A DNA stretch of 64,000 nucleotides from Auricularia sp. M13 (GCA_037042915.1 CM073202.1:1612001-1676000), one strand, 5' to 3'; shown: positions 20,705-32,487, counted from the first letter of the stretch. Numbers and translations: made by a program. Notes: generated by a model from the letters alone, not told the origin.

Positions 20705-22512
20705 TCATTCCGGGACAGGTGGGACAGAAATGTTCACTGGGCTGGCCAACATATGGGCAACGCAGATATCGCCCCTTGGGCGGATCACCCTCTCAATCTT
20801 CCACCCAGACTGCGAAGTGATGTCGACGAGTTCTGCGATGGTGCGCTCGAGGCCGTTCATCGTCGCCTGCACGCCCAAGTCAAGCGCAGACACAATGCTC
20901 GTTGCCCGCCCAAGATTTGCGAGCAGGGGTGGCGGCGCCGCCCTCGGCTCCGCGCCCGGTATGCCAGATGTGTCGGAGACGGTGCTACGAGTTGCGTACG
21001 GGAGAATGCGGTCGGCGACAAGCAACTTCGTATCTGTACTGGCCGCCTCGCGCAGGTGCTTCAGCACGCGAACGATGTACGCGTCGGGCCAGTTGTGCAG
21101 AATGTTGCGCAGGAAGAAAACAGCGGCGTCCTTGGCGGGCTGAGGTGTCAGGAAGTCGTGAACTATACAAAGGTCAGTACAGCAGGGGACGCGCACGCGT
21201 TACCTTACCTCTGAATGCAACACGACCACTAGGCAGCGCATCAGGGAACTCCGAAGACCATATCTGTTCTGAGCTTAGTCGACGTTAACACTTGCTAGTC
21301 AAAGCTTTCTCACCTGTTCGCCCTGCTGAACTGACTGTGCGCGATCCTGGATCTCAAATTTGAGGTGCGGATATGTCTTGAATAATGGCATCATAACGTT
21401 GCCAACGCCTCCTCCAACATCGACGACAAGACTTCCGTCCTTCAGGGACGCCCAATCGTAGGCTACCATGGGCGGTAAAAGATCAGAGATCGTTAATCAG
21501 TGGATTGCATAGCATGCACTCACATTCCACAATCCCATCCGGCACTCCCATATATTCGGCCGCCCTCATCGCGAAGCCGTACATCATGGCGCGTTCACGA
21601 TTCTCTGGCTGTTCAAGCCAGGCAAAGAATGTCTTGCCTCTTGCCCCGAATGCCGTCGTGGCGACCGTGTTGTCGGGTTCGCGCGAGAACTTAGTGTCGG
21701 GCCCAGTGTAGTGCTCGGTGAGTTTCGTCATAATTGTCGTCAGGTCGGTGCTGTGCGATCCTTCAGAGCGGGCCCATGTCTTCGTATAATGAAACATACT
21801 TCACCACGACAAAAGCTGCTACGCCATTCGAATTGGCAAATTTCGTCTTCGGGCTATAAAACATCAGTTTCGAGGCAGATGTGAGGCTGCTGAGGAGGCA
21901 CGCACTCGGCTGTGATTGCATCAAAAGCGTTCCCAGTGTCCATGAGCGACGAAATGCGGTTGTTGGCGAACACGTTGGGTTCGACTTCCTGGAAGATGTG
22001 AAACGTGGCCAGGTAACGCAGGACATGAGCTGGGCGGGCAACCATTAACATGCGCAGCGCAAGATCGATGCCGCACAGAAACTTACCCAGTTTCTGTTCG
22101 TCCACACCGGCCTTAGCAGCAATGTCGTGAACCGGAAGGCCATCAGGCCCAGCAGCCCGCAGGAGCTCCGGGACGTGAATGCTTATGACGAAGCGCAGGA
22201 CCGCAGGCAAGTTGATCTAGCAGCATAAGATGAGAAAGACCGCGGCAAATGACTGGAATCTACCTGTGTGGCCTCCATGAGGGTGGCGAATGGAGAGCGG
22301 ACTGTGGCCGTTAGTTGGGCAGCAGCAGCAACGATGAGATCGATGGCTTTCAAAGCCTCTTCGCCTGTGGTCGCGAGCTCGGCCGGCGAGCTCACACTGA
22401 TTGGGGCGTCCAGTGCAGGAAAGTCGACATTCTGTTTGGCGAAATCAGCCTCGAGCGTGTCGACGGCCTGCGTGAGGATCTGGAGCAGCTGGCGAATGTT
22501 CGAGAAGGTCAT
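20705..22512 (-). CDS. SAM-dependent O-methyltransferase (class II, COMT-like)
   Basis: 481 aa in eight exons: 22512-22264, 22216-22087, 22029-21906, 21853-21800, 21750-21524, 21462-21314, 21263-21209, 21162-20705. All junctions are GT-AG and phases agree throughout. The N-terminal dimerisation/winged-helix region includes INLPAVLRFVISIHVPELLR. The SAM motif is LVVDVGGGVGNV, and FLRNILHNWPD is the family block near the catalytic His. It probably methylates a phenolic or polyketide metabolite; no biosynthetic cluster surrounds it. No shifts or missing motifs. Confidence 0.88.
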
Positions 22513-22882
22513 TGGGAGAGATGGGTGGAGAAGCTAAGCACTGGGGAGGTTTTATATGTAGGAAGGAGCTCGGGCGGCAGCCACGGTGACGCGGAGCGGC
22601 TCTGCATCCCCCTATCAGATCATATCAGATAATCGGCATGACTAGATCAGACTAAATGTGGCTGCGAATCTCTCACAGTCCACGTTACCGGGCTTACGCG
22701 TGCGTCCTTGAATGGACGAAAGTCAGTATCTCCACGTGTCTTGTTGGCCCTAGTACTTACTGAAGCGTGACGAGGGCCACCGATGACCATAGTTCCGAGG
22801 CAACCGCCGTCCGCTTCAGCGCCGAGCAAGGAAAACACGCGATGTGCAGTAGCTTGGGGGTGGGGGCTCCACAGCAGTGCGC

Positions 22883-23217
22883 TCAAGGCTCGCATGAAGG
22901 GATGCACGTAAAATCCACGACTTCCGCGAAGGTTTCTGGTCCTGGCCACGCGCGCTCACGTGTGACACGCAAGTGACAAGCGCTGCGGACAGAGAACCAA
23001 CCGCGCGTGCATATAGTAACAGTGAACGGCGGGCCAACCTGAAGAAGAGAGCATTGGCAAAGAACAGCGTGCGGCGTGCGCAGGCGCACGCGTACTGCAT
23101 GCCTATCCCGGTCGTGTGAAGAAAAGGACCGGAGTACAAGATGACGGCCTCTGAAGCCACCAACAATGCACATACAAACCAGGCTACTGTACGATGTAGA
23201 TCCGAAATTTTAGACAT
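22883..23217 (-). CDS. Small hydrophobic protein, unrecognised
   Basis: Two exons (23217-23039, 22982-22883) with a GTTGGC...CGCAG intron give a 92-aa product. It has a hydrophobic N-terminal segment (VAWFVCALLVASEAVIL) that could be a signal anchor, then two Cys near the C-terminus. Splicing opens the frame, but no homology is recognised, so this is a weak call. Confidence 0.3.
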
Positions 23218-23408
23218 GGTCTAAGGTTGACTGTGAGTCACATGAGGCAGTTGAGCGCTGGCCGAGACTAGGTGCGGCAGCGACTAAACGCACACACCCC
23301 AGAAGAGAGCAAGGACAAGCCCGAGTCTGTTCAGTTGTGCGATTAATGTGCGACGGGAGCCAATAGAGTACAGCGGTTGGACGTGTTTGTTTTACACGAG
23401 CGCGACCG

Positions 23409-24308
23409 CTACCGTAGCGTCGCATCTGCAATCGGGTTGGCATGGATCTGGATCTGGTGGACGGATGGAGTCAGACGGGGAAGCAAAAAGGGTACGACGC
23501 CAGCAGGACACACCCGCTCAAGGCGTATCTCCTTCAGTGGCCGATTCTTCTCGTTGACCGGCGTGCGCTCGATAGCGTCCAGCGTGCTATCTGCGCCGTC
23601 TATTACTCTACATTCGCATCGTCAACATCGCATCGCACAATGCTGTATCGCGTCTTAAGCACGCACCTGCCGAATATCGTGTACTTGCCGTCCAAATGCG
23701 GTTGCTTTGCAAACGTTATGAAGAACTGCGCACATCCTCGTCAGCACTACGGGAGTTGAGAGGGCCGTCAGAGATGGGGCACCTGGCTCTTGTTGGTGTC
23801 GGGTCCCGCGTTGGCCATGGCGACGATGCCGCGGGCGTTGAACTTGAGCGTCGTGCGGATCTCGTCCTCGAACGGGCGGCCCCAGATGGACTGCCCGCCC
23901 TTGCCCGTGCCGTTCGGGTCGCCCGTTTGGGTCATGAAGCCCTTGATGTTTCTGGGCGTGATGTCAGACATCAGAAGGATGGGCAATGGGCAGAGCGCAG
24001 GCGCACCGGTGGAAGAGGCAGTTGTCATAATACCCGCTCGCCGCGAGTGCCAGAAAGTTCTGCATTCAAGTACGACGCGTGAGAAAGGGGTTATACAAGA
24101 GGTTTAATCGTAGGCCAGCGCACTTCGCATGCTTTGGGCGCGGCTTCACAGAACAGTTCAATCTGTGGACGCGAGAGTCAGAGCAGAACGACGGATTAGT
24201 CGCGGTACGGACGCGCCTTGAGCTCGCCGACAGACGTGTGTAGTGTTACGGACTACGAGTCAGCGCGTGAGCTGCGTCGTAAGACGGTCCTTGCGGGATG
24301 CGCACCAT
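23409..24308 (-). CDS. Cyclophilin-type peptidyl-prolyl isomerase (PPIL3-like)
   Basis: 165 aa, close to human PPIL3 (161 aa). Eight exons: 24308-24306, 24252-24217, 24162-24124, 24059-24007, 23951-23783, 23725-23667, 23607-23514, 23453-23409. Core motifs: [52 protein letters not shown], and the PPIL3-typical end ([22 protein letters not shown]). The first exon consists only of the ATG. Intron 2 has a GC donor (CAAG|GCGCGT). The protein probably assists folding within spliceosomal complexes, the setting of the human family member. Confidence 0.9.
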
Positions 24309-24478
24309 GGCGGGAGTAGAGTTGAAAGCGGCGATTGCGGATCCGAGGGCCGGTGGCGCGTTCTCGCCGAGGTTCAGACAAAGTTCATAAGTATCTTCAG
24401 GTTCAAACGGTGTATTGCATGGATGAACAGCCGCAAGAAAGAAAATCTATTTGTACATGGAGCCTACATCGCGGTCAT

Positions 24479-25391
24479 TTACTTCTTCATCAGGCCCACA
24501 AGCTCGCGCTGGAGGGCGCGCTGCTGCCTCTGGCGGGCCAGCGAGTCGTTGGAGCGGAGGTCGAAGACGACGTCCTTGGTCTTGCCAAAGTAAACCTCCT
24601 GGAGCAGGTTGCGCATCTTGATCTCCATGTCCTCGATCATGCGGCCGACGTTGGCGACGTGCGAGACGGCGTCGGCGAGCGGCGCGTCCTGCTCCGTCTG
24701 GCGCGTCATCGAGCCCGACAGCGTGATCTCGGACTGCGCGTCTGGCGCCGCGGCCGACGGCGCGGGCGCGGTGACGAGATGCAGCATGATCGTGCTCGTC
24801 AACTTGTAATGCGCCGTGCGGCCGCGCTCGGACGCCTCGAAGACGTGGATCGAGTCCCACGCGCCGCCGTTATCACCGCTGAGCACTGCAGGCGCGTCAG
24901 CTGCGGCCAGGAATGAGCGCAACGATGCTGCGGCGTGCCTTTCTTGAGCAGCACGACGCCCGCAAAGCCGCCGTCGTGCTCGAGGTCCCAGAGGAAGACG
25001 CTGGAGACGCCGTTGTCAAAGTACATGTCGCGGTACAGGTCGAAGGCCTCGTTCGCCGCGACCTCGAGCTTGCGCAGCCGCGGCGACGGCTTCGTGCCAT
25101 CGTCCAGCGGCGGGTCGTATTCGTTGCTCCACGGCGATCTAGTCGCTGTGAGCGCCAGCCCGGGCGTCCAGCAGACACTGACCTGTAGGACTCGCCGTCG
25201 CGGTTGTAGTCGCAGGCGAGAAAGTCCTTGCCGTTCGTCGGGTCCGTCAGCAGCTTCAGCGGCTGGTCGACGCTGCCCAGCAGGTCGTCGGCGTAGTCGG
25301 GGCAGATCTGGACCAGCGTCGCCACGTTCGCCTCGATCTGCGTCGGCGGGAGACGGCGCATGAGGTCGAGCATGCTGTCGAGCAGGTCCAT
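24479..25391 (-). CDS. CAP2: F-actin-capping protein subunit beta
   Basis: 271 aa in three exons (25391-25183, 25138-24939, 24885-24479), the usual length of the family. Diagnostic blocks: [104 protein letters not shown]. As a heterodimer with the alpha subunit it caps actin barbed ends. Intron 2 is a GC-AG intron (AAAG|GCACGC, branch CTGAC). Confidence 0.93.
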
Positions 25392-25479
25392 GGCGGGCAG
25401 GAGCAGAGATGAGACGAGATCGGAACTGCCATACAAAATGCGGCATTACATTAAATTCGTATACTCTACAACCAGCTAC

Positions 25480-25934
25480 ACTCTCTACTCGTCTTTAGAC
25501 CCGTACGCGCGCCGCATGTGCCGGTACTTTCGCAGCGAGTACAGCGACAGCGTTTCTATGTATGACCCGGCCTCAGGCGGCTGCTGGCTCAAAGGAAGGC
25601 TGCCCAAGCGCACCGTTACGGATGAACTCGCCCAGCTGTATGGCCTTTTCGATCTTCTTCTCCAGGTGCTTGTTCCTCCAGGTGCGTTTGTTCTTCTCGT
25701 CAGTCTTGCAGGGTCATACGTCCAAGACGGTGCAGGTTAGCCTGAAGTCGCTGCGACAACATCTGTCGACGACGTCGCGACATATGAGTGCCCACGTTCG
25801 GAGTTCAGAGCGCGTCAAGTCAGTCACGATGTCCGGGCGTTACGACTTTCACTGGGACTTTCGGCCAGATCCGACTGTCGGGCCGGAAGCGGCGGAGGTG
25901 CGCGCCCTCGTCGCCGCTCAGTCGTGGCCGCCAT
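25480..25934 (-). CDS. Unresolved small gene
   Basis: Coding segments look convincing but I could not join them into one model. A possible first exon starts at ATG 25934 ([20 protein letters not shown]). A downstream segment near 25700-25570 reads [20 protein letters not shown] and continues [19 protein letters not shown] to a TGA. A CTAAC branch and CAAG acceptor precede the second segment. The product would be a basic, helical protein of unknown family. The first-exon region is duplicated in inverted orientation at 26387-26480. Confidence 0.4.
25838..25934. repeat. Inverted duplication, arm A
   Basis: Its reverse complement matches 26387-26480 with only a few differences, including a two-base indel in the CCGGCCCGA/CCGCCGA stretch. 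Arm A holds the putative first exon of the gene on the minus strand. Confidence 0.8.
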
Positions 25935-26386
25935 TTCTCAACAACATGAGACAGATTTGCTTCATATTCTGTGCAGGATATAATTATCGTTTATAAACAT
26001 TTTTACCTCGAAAAAACGACTTGAATGAGTTCAGCCAAACTACCCCGTCTAGAGCCAGGAGCTGCGACAACTGGGATGTTATCGCGTTTATGTCACCTTT
26101 GACTATGTCAGACCAGTCAGAGAGCTCGTTCGGCATTACATGAGGGGGAATGCGGCACGGTCGTGAGATATCTTGCCTGCAGCTTCATTCTGTTTCTGGG
26201 GCATGCACAGCGTCTCTCATGGCAAACGTTCGCGAGTTAGAGGGCCATATCCTGCACATTGGGCGAAGACAAGCCGGCGGAGGGCTGAGAGAGCGCGTCA
26301 ACGGTCCGGATTTCGGGCTTAAAGTCAAATTTCTACTAATTCAACCTCAAACATACATTGACAGGATAAGGGAGAGGGTTGTCGTT

Positions 26387-26480
26387 TGGCGGCCACGACT
26401 GAGCGGCGACGAGGGCGCGCACCTCCGCCGCTTCCGCCGACAGTCGGATCTGGCCGAAAGTCGAAAGTGAAAGTCGTAAC
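26387..26480. repeat. Inverted duplication, arm B
   Basis: Plus-strand copy of arm A. The ATG is replaced by TTG, so this copy is not expected to encode the peptide. The surrounding 26000-26618 holds no other gene and serves as upstream region for the ATP-grasp gene. Confidence 0.8.
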
Positions 26481-26618
26481 TTTCGGCCGGACGCGCTTCA
26501 CGATCGACGTCGCGTCCTATCCGTGCAGTTAACCTGCAGGCAATGATTCTGGATCAGCGTCTGGGCGGGTTGCGCACCGTCCTGAGGCGCGCTGTGGGGT
26601 CTGAAATAAGATGTGGAA

Positions 26619-28066
26619 ATGGGTGACATCATCTTCTCTTGCATTCGAACGATGCTCGACTACCGCTACGCTCTCGCGTTTGCTATTCCCTGCCTGCTCG
26701 CCGTCGCAATCTACGTCCTCCGCATAAGAGCGCGCCCAGCAGAATCCGAGGCCTTGCTTCACAGCCATCGAATGCGAATCTTGCTGTCGAATGGTCGGTT
26801 TCCGGTCACCATCAGCGTCGCGCGACAGCTGCGCGCTGCTGGCCATCTCGTGTTTGTGGTAGACCCAATGGAGTACCACATATGCAAGTTCAGTCGCGCG
26901 GTGAAGAAGAGCTACTACGTACCTGCACCACATTACCATCCCGAAGGCTACATCGAAGCTGTCCGCAACGCTGTCCGCGAGCAGCAAATCGACCTCATCA
27001 TTCCTCTACACGAGGAGATATTACACTTGGCAGAGTGTGGCTATCAGGAAATAGTTGGAAAATTGTTCGCTCCTGCAGTACGTGCATCGTCTTCGCATCG
27101 CGCCGTCGAAGGCTCACGACAGTAACTGCTTAGTTTCCCACGCTTGTCAGGCTCCATTCCAAATGGTCGTTCAGCCAGATACTCTCCCAGATTGGTCTCG
27201 ACCATCCGCGCACCGTACTCTGTCAGTCTCCGGAAGACATGAAGAACCTCAACCTCTCCGAGGAACTCGCTCTCAAACCCGAATTCGGGCGAGCGACAGC
27301 TGGCGTACACCATCACAAGCCAGGCGCTCCAATTCCTGCCGATCTTCTAGAGAACGTCAGCTCGGGACTGCGCTACGTCGCCCAGGAGTGGGTCAACGGC
27401 CGCGCATACTGCAGCTATGCCGTTGCCTGCAATGGCCGCATGACAGCCTTTGCTGTATACCCTGTGGAAGAAACATTGGACGGCTCGAGCTGCGTCTACT
27501 TCAAGGCCGTCGACCACCCTCGCATTCGGGAGCACTGTGCCACCCTGGTTAGCAGGATCCCAGGTATGACGGGGCAGATTGCTCTGGACTTCATCGAAGA
27601 CGAAGAGTCGGGGAGGCTGGTCGCGATCGAGTGCAATCCACGCGCTACGAGCGGCGTGTTTCTCTACTCGGGCACGACCGAGCTGAGCGACGCCATCACG
27701 CGTCCCTTGGGCGGTGCGACCACGGAGAACCTCAGAGTCGCCACCGCAAAACCCGGAATGCGTCGGCAGGTCGCCCCGGGGATGCTCATGTGGGATCGCG
27801 CTGGCGGCAAGCCGACGCTGCGCCGTTGGCTGAAGCATATGGGCCGCCTCATGTGGACGATGGACGTCATCTTTACCTGGAGAGACCTCGCGCCCTCGCT
27901 CACACAGCCCTTTTTCTTGACGACATACTATAGGATCGCGCAGGAGCGCAAGATGACCGTTGCCGAGATGTTCCAGGACGACCTCGTGTGGGAGCCCAAG
28001 GGCGACCATTGGGAACGAGTCCGCGCCATCATTGACGCTGATTTCAGTCTTGTGGCCAAGGAATAG
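26619..28066 (+). CDS. Membrane-anchored ATP-grasp protein
   Basis: 463 aa, exons 26619-27077 and 27134-28066. One transmembrane segment lies near the N-terminus (ALAFAIPCLLAVAIYVL). A pre-ATP-grasp Rossmann-like domain follows (MRILLSNGRFPVTISVARQL, IDLIIPLHEEILHLAE), then an ATP-grasp core with QEWVNGRAYCSYAVACNGR and the metal-binding end LVAIECNPRATSG. The family ligates a carboxylate to an amine or thiol using ATP. The substrate cannot be read from the sequence and no pathway genes adjoin it. The start is the first ATG in frame; an ATG at 26611 is in another frame. Confidence 0.8.
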
Positions 28067-28207
28067 TGGAGGGTATTCTGAATAAATAAGTCCCGTACGC
28101 GCCCCATGATCACTAACCTTGTAAACTATCTATGACTACTATACAGTTGGCACATCGTCCGGTCATGCGTGAGTGCCACTGAGTTGCCGGACACCTTCGT
28201 AACATCA
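28067..28207. other. Convergent 3' intergenic region
   Basis: Short spacer between the ATP-grasp stop and the 3' end of the secreted-protein gene on the other strand. AATAAATAAG just after the stop could be a polyadenylation signal. Confidence 0.4.
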
Positions 28208-28210
28208 ATT

Positions 28211-28753
28211 TCACAAGGAGGTCATGACTACGGCCACAACGGCCGCAACAGCGCCCAGCATCCCGATCTGTGCGAGCGCGTTGATCCTAGCTGCCGCGAT
28301 AGCAGAGTGGTTGGCGAATTGCCCTGCAAATTACATGAGATGAGAGATCTAAGCCCGCGGCGCATGAAAGGTCGAACAGCAGTTGGAGCTGACGTTCTGG
28401 ATCCTCTCCTTTGAGAGCTCGGATCCTTGGCGACGGCACAGTGCTCCATCCCATAGGCTTCAAGGGCGTCCTACACCGTGTCATCGGAGTTGCAGAGGTT
28501 CAGAATGCATACCAGAGTGTCAGCGAGTGAGAACACGCAGGATCGACTCAGGGAGACTGTAACCCATATCCAGTCGGAACGGGCTGTTCCTGTACTCCTT
28601 TCAAATCCAAAGGGCTGCTACGCCGTCGCCAATGCAGTCGTCCCATGTCTCAGGGATCGTCTGATTCTGCGGATTCGAACTGCTCAGGGAGTTGTTCTGG
28701 GCAGCTGCACCGGCGAGCAGCACAGCGAGAGCGAACAGTGAGGAGGAGCGCAT
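28211..28753 (-). CDS. Small secreted Cys-containing protein with hydrophobic tail (model incomplete)
   Basis: Exon 1 (28753-28624) encodes a clear signal peptide (MRSSSLFALAVLLAGAAAQ) and a mature start with N-glycosylation sites and CIGD. Exon 2 (28556-28513) and exon 3 (from 28470) add SRSCVFSLADTL and DALEAYGMEHCAVAKD. The exon 1 donor would be GC (GACG|GCGTAG). The 3' part reads FANHSAIAAARINA and ends in a hydrophobic stretch (IGMLGAVAAVVAVVM) before TGA, like a GPI-anchor tail. The junction between 28430 and 28290 is unresolved. Probably a cell-surface protein. Confidence 0.5.
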
Positions 28754-29247
28754 GCAGAAGATCGTTACGAATGGGGGAGGATTCGCGCTCGGGAAACATG
28801 TCCAGTTGATGGGCCATGGTTTTGCAGCAGCATAGCTTTCGGACGAGCACGCATTCGGACGAGCACACAGCATACGGGAATACGAGGTGCGCGGCATCCG
28901 TCGAGATACTTGCATGAAATTTGCACGATCATATGACTGGAGGCCGCTCATTAGCGGAGTTCGGTCTCCATGCGAGTGATTGTATCTTGTACATTGTCTT
29001 CAGATGCCCGATGGGATGAGTACTGCAAGCTGTCCGCAAGCACGTGGCTTAACAGAAACGTTTATAAACTGAATAAAGTTGGGCTTCAAGATAAACGATG
29101 GCATGGAAACTATGGCTCACGTCTCGCGAGTCGTATCTGAGCGGCGTTAAAGCTTTGGGGCCATCAGTGGAAGTCGGGCAGGTACGAAACTTGAAGTTGA
29201 ATGCGCGACTTCGGGTCGTGAAAAGGTCTTGCGGTCGAAAGAGGCTG
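28754..29247. other. Intergenic, no gene seen
   Basis: Upstream region of the secreted-protein gene (minus) and 3' flank of the NDUFAF7-like gene. Only short open frames. CATACGGGAATACGAG-type sequence shows no clear promoter motif. Confidence 0.4.
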
Positions 29248-30944
29248 TCAAATTTGCACGAAAGGATACACCTCGGAGTCGGTGTCCGCCGTAGTTAGTC
29301 CCATAAATTGGTATTGACGGCCCATCCCAGTTGGTCCCACGTCGACCAGACGTCCTGCAGCTTTCATCATCCGAGACTGCGCATCTGGGTCTGTTGTCCG
29401 GGATAGACTTCGCCCCAGCAGGGCTTGTAAGCCCATACGCTTGAGAAACTCTGCCTGGATTAAAGGACCGTGCACGCGGACTGGCATTGATGTGAGAGGC
29501 TTCTTCGAGCCTGTAAATGTTTTGATTGCTCACCTGCGCCAGCCGCAGCCTCTTTCAAAAAGGCGAAGTCCACGTTAGCGGTCAGATCCGTCTCGCCTGG
29601 GCGGTGGAAAATGTCGACCAGTTTATGCTTGTAAAATGCCTTGTGTAATTGGTAAGACGGGGCTGAGATACGTGCGACGAGTTGAGAGTCACTCACCCTA
29701 GCCGAATCGCTGAAGAAACGCTCGTCGCCGTAATCGACAAACAGCGCAGCACCCTTTTTCCCGCACGAGACAAAATCGGCGACCTTCTTCGCGAGAGTGT
29801 AGCCCTGTGGAGACACTTCAATGCGTGTCCCAGTTGGAAGATCGAGTTTCGAGAATCGTGGTGAAGTAGTTGCAAGTTTATTCGCGAGCAATGACGGCCC
29901 AGAAAGAACGAGGCGGAATGGACGAGCGGGGGAAACGCCGTGGCCACGGTGATCTGGCTGATTTGCGGCGGACAACGAGGTTGAAGTCGCGAGAAGTTCA
30001 CTTTCGTTGGACGACGATCGCGGCGCCGTATCTACCAGAACCTCCTGCCATCCTGTAACTGTTTTCTAAGCAAGTGATCAGAAGTTAGGCCACAATGATT
30101 GCTGATGCCGACCTCTATGATTTGGACTGGCAAAGCATCGAAAAACTCGTGGGCGATCACAGCAGTAAATTCATTTTCTTTTCTTCGACAACGTCAATCA
30201 TGAGACACGGTAGGAGTGACCACTTACGCCTCTATATCATCAAAAGATTTATTCCAGCGGACGGGCACCAGAGGATCAGGGCTCGAGGTGTGCCTCCGAA
30301 GCGCTGCGACAGAGCTAGTCGTTGCTGCTGTTCCAGCAGAGCACTGGACTCCACAAGCTCTACTGAAGACAGTGCACGCGGCGCGCGACACAATGTTTTC
30401 ATGGTCTGTATATGTGCTTCATGAGTCGGGCTGCAGCGGCAATGTGAAAGACTACGAACACGCATTACATCGCCAACAAGCGTCCCTTTCCCGGGACCAA
30501 GTTCCACGATCCTAATATGAGGCGTGTCGGGCGCTAGCTGGTTCCATATAGACATTAGCCAAATTGCTATAATCTTAAGCTACAGTGAGCAAGCAACAAG
30601 ACGTCCAGCGCAACAGCACGCACCTCGCCGAAATGTTGGCTAATTTCTGGACTTGTGACAAAATCGCCTTTGGCGCCAACGATTTCACTTTCTAAGGCAG
30701 CGCGTGCATAGTAGCCTTCTGTTGGATGTTGCAGGCACAGTTCCATGTATCTGGAGAACGAAATCGGGCCTGTGGCCTATGTGACTATTGAGCTGGGGCA
30801 GAACGCGATGGATCCAGCGCTTGCCATTATGGTACGCGATATCTCGCGTTCAAGATTGGTCGTGAAAGATCTCTGTGCATGGCGACGTCCACTGCGTGCG
30901 ACAGTGAATGCGGTTGCGGAAAGCGAGCGTCCGAGTCGGAGCAT
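29248..30944 (-). CDS. NDUFAF7/MidA-type mitochondrial arginine methyltransferase
   Basis: Exons: 30944-30825, 30776-30624, 30579-30460, 30405-30228, 30182-30113, 30065-29697, 29639-29534, 29480-29248. The N-terminus (MLRLGRSLSATAFTVAR, then ARSGRRHAQRSF) is a mitochondrial presequence. Family blocks: FSRYMELCLQHPTEGYY, GDFVTSPEISQHFGE, VELGPGKGTLVGD, NEFTAVIAHEFFDALP, AALFVDYGDERFF, FHRPGETDLTANVDF. The human homologue methylates an Arg of a complex I subunit during assembly. Intron 1 has a GC donor (ATG|GCAAGC). Exon 4 is one base short for its flanking phases, so it contains a one-base deletion between about 30330 and 30390 or an unseen intron. Confidence 0.85.
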
Positions 30945-30971
30945 GACAACACTCCTTCGACCGCCGCCACC
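30945..30971. promoter_or_regulatory. 27-bp divergent start-codon spacer
   Basis: The only sequence between the ATG of the NDUFAF7-like gene (minus) and the ATG of the alpha/beta hydrolase (plus). The promoters and 5' UTRs must overlap or lie within the opposite gene. It contains the CCGCCGCCACC context of the hydrolase start. Confidence 0.6.
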
Positions 30972-31784
30972 ATGTCTCGCGGTCGGTCTATGGTCACAAT
31001 GACCGCCGGTCACGCCCTGGAGACCCTGCTCTTGCCTCCAAATCGGCCTTCAGAGTCTGGAGCACGTCTGGCTGTCTTGCTACACCCCTGGTCCTGGCTC
31101 GGCGGCAGTATGAACGACCCGCAAGTCGTCTCGCGGTTGTTCCATAGCGAACTCGTTCTGATGTGCTGCTAGAGTGCTCCGCTCTCTCGTCGATCCGCTG
31201 CATGCAGAAAACTATCATGTCCTGCTGTACAACTCCCGCGGCGTGGGCAAATCCACAGGGCGCTCCTCCTTCACTGGCAATAGTGAATCCGACGATCTCC
31301 AGGAGCTGGTGCAAAAAACATTGGAAGAACGTGTTCCTGACATTCAGCGGCTGCTCATAGTCGGCAAGCAATCTGCCATTGGCTATTAAAAACTCGCTGA
31401 GCTTTCGCACACGCAGGCTACTCGCATGGCTCTATGATCGCTTCCCGCTTTCCTGTCCTGCAGGGAGTGCAGACTAGCCATGCGTTGATCAGCTATCCAC
31501 TCGCATACCGTGCAGCTTTGTCGCTATTTTCATCCAGCGTCTATCAGAACGCGTTGCTTGCCTTGGTCCGAAATCCTTCATCTACGGTTCTCCTGGTGCA
31601 TGGCGACAAGGACGACTTCACATCGATGCAGAGATACAGCCCCTGGACGGAATCATTACGCGCTGAAGCAGCTGGCAGTTTGACCATCGAAGTCGTTCCC
31701 CAAGCCGGCCATTTCTGGTCTGGACAGTCCATCGCCTTGTTACACGCCTGTCTAGTCAACTGGTTACGGCGGCAGCGGCAATGA
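30972..31784 (+). CDS. Alpha/beta-hydrolase fold protein
   Basis: 235 aa in three exons (30972-31120, 31173-31363, 31417-31784). Catalytic triad candidates: nucleophile elbow GYSHG, Asp in VLLVHGDKDDF, and His in VPQAGHFWSG; an oxyanion-type HPWSWLGG lies near the N-terminus. YHVLLYNSRGVGKSTGR resembles the small fungal/bacterial hydrolases related to human ABHD-type proteins. The substrate is unknown. Both introns are GC-AG (CCC|GCAAGT and TCG|GCAAGC), and the second splits the GYSHG codon block. Confidence 0.82.
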
Positions 31785-32487
31785 TTAGGTGCCGCCCCAT
31801 CTATTTTGTAACCCGAGGTGTTCAGTTCCTGCTCGCACATTGCCATTCATATCACGCCACTGCGCCAATACTGGATCCAGTTACGATGCTTCGCTTCCGG
31901 TACATTCTCCGCCGATTCTTCAGACTCGGAGCGGGGGAGGCTGTAGCAAATCACTTCTGTCGAGTGCGGATTCCTTGCTTAGACTAACCTCAAGACGTCT
32001 GACAGTGTGAACCTCCAGAATGCACTGTCCGCCACCTATGGCATCGCACGGGCCACGCAATCGCCATGTATCCGGAAGCGCCATCCCCCCATGACAGTCC
32101 TGACGCACGTCTTTCGAGTTGTAGATCCACCTGTTCACAAAGAAGGCACACAAAGAATTCGTTACCGGTCTAATGCAGCCTAATTATTCCTCTAGTCCAC
32201 CATCTGCCAGCTCTCAACACCAGCTCACGGCCCTACGAGGGCACTCGATTTACATGGCGAGAGTGGACACGCAACCCAGTGCAAAATACAGAATCTTTCC
32301 GTGAAGTCTTGTCGGTGGGCATTCACAGAAATGTCTGCGGCGGCGGAGGGTGCCCTCGCCTTACGTGTTCCTGCAGTCTACACCACTTCGGCGCCACCGT
32401 ACACCCTTTCAGACGCCTGCCAGGCTGTCCGACGATAGTGTGGGTGTAGACTCCAGTGACCGTAAGGTACGGAATCATTATAGGGCC
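31785..32487. other. Intergenic, no gene seen
   Basis: Only short open frames on both strands. It supplies the upstream region of the following gene. Confidence 0.5.

Noticed and set aside
25480-25570. Extra terminal exon for the unresolved minus-strand gene (frame with [17 protein letters not shown])
   Set aside because: It needs a phase-0 donor that is not present; the direct reading into a TGA after FEPAAA is simpler.
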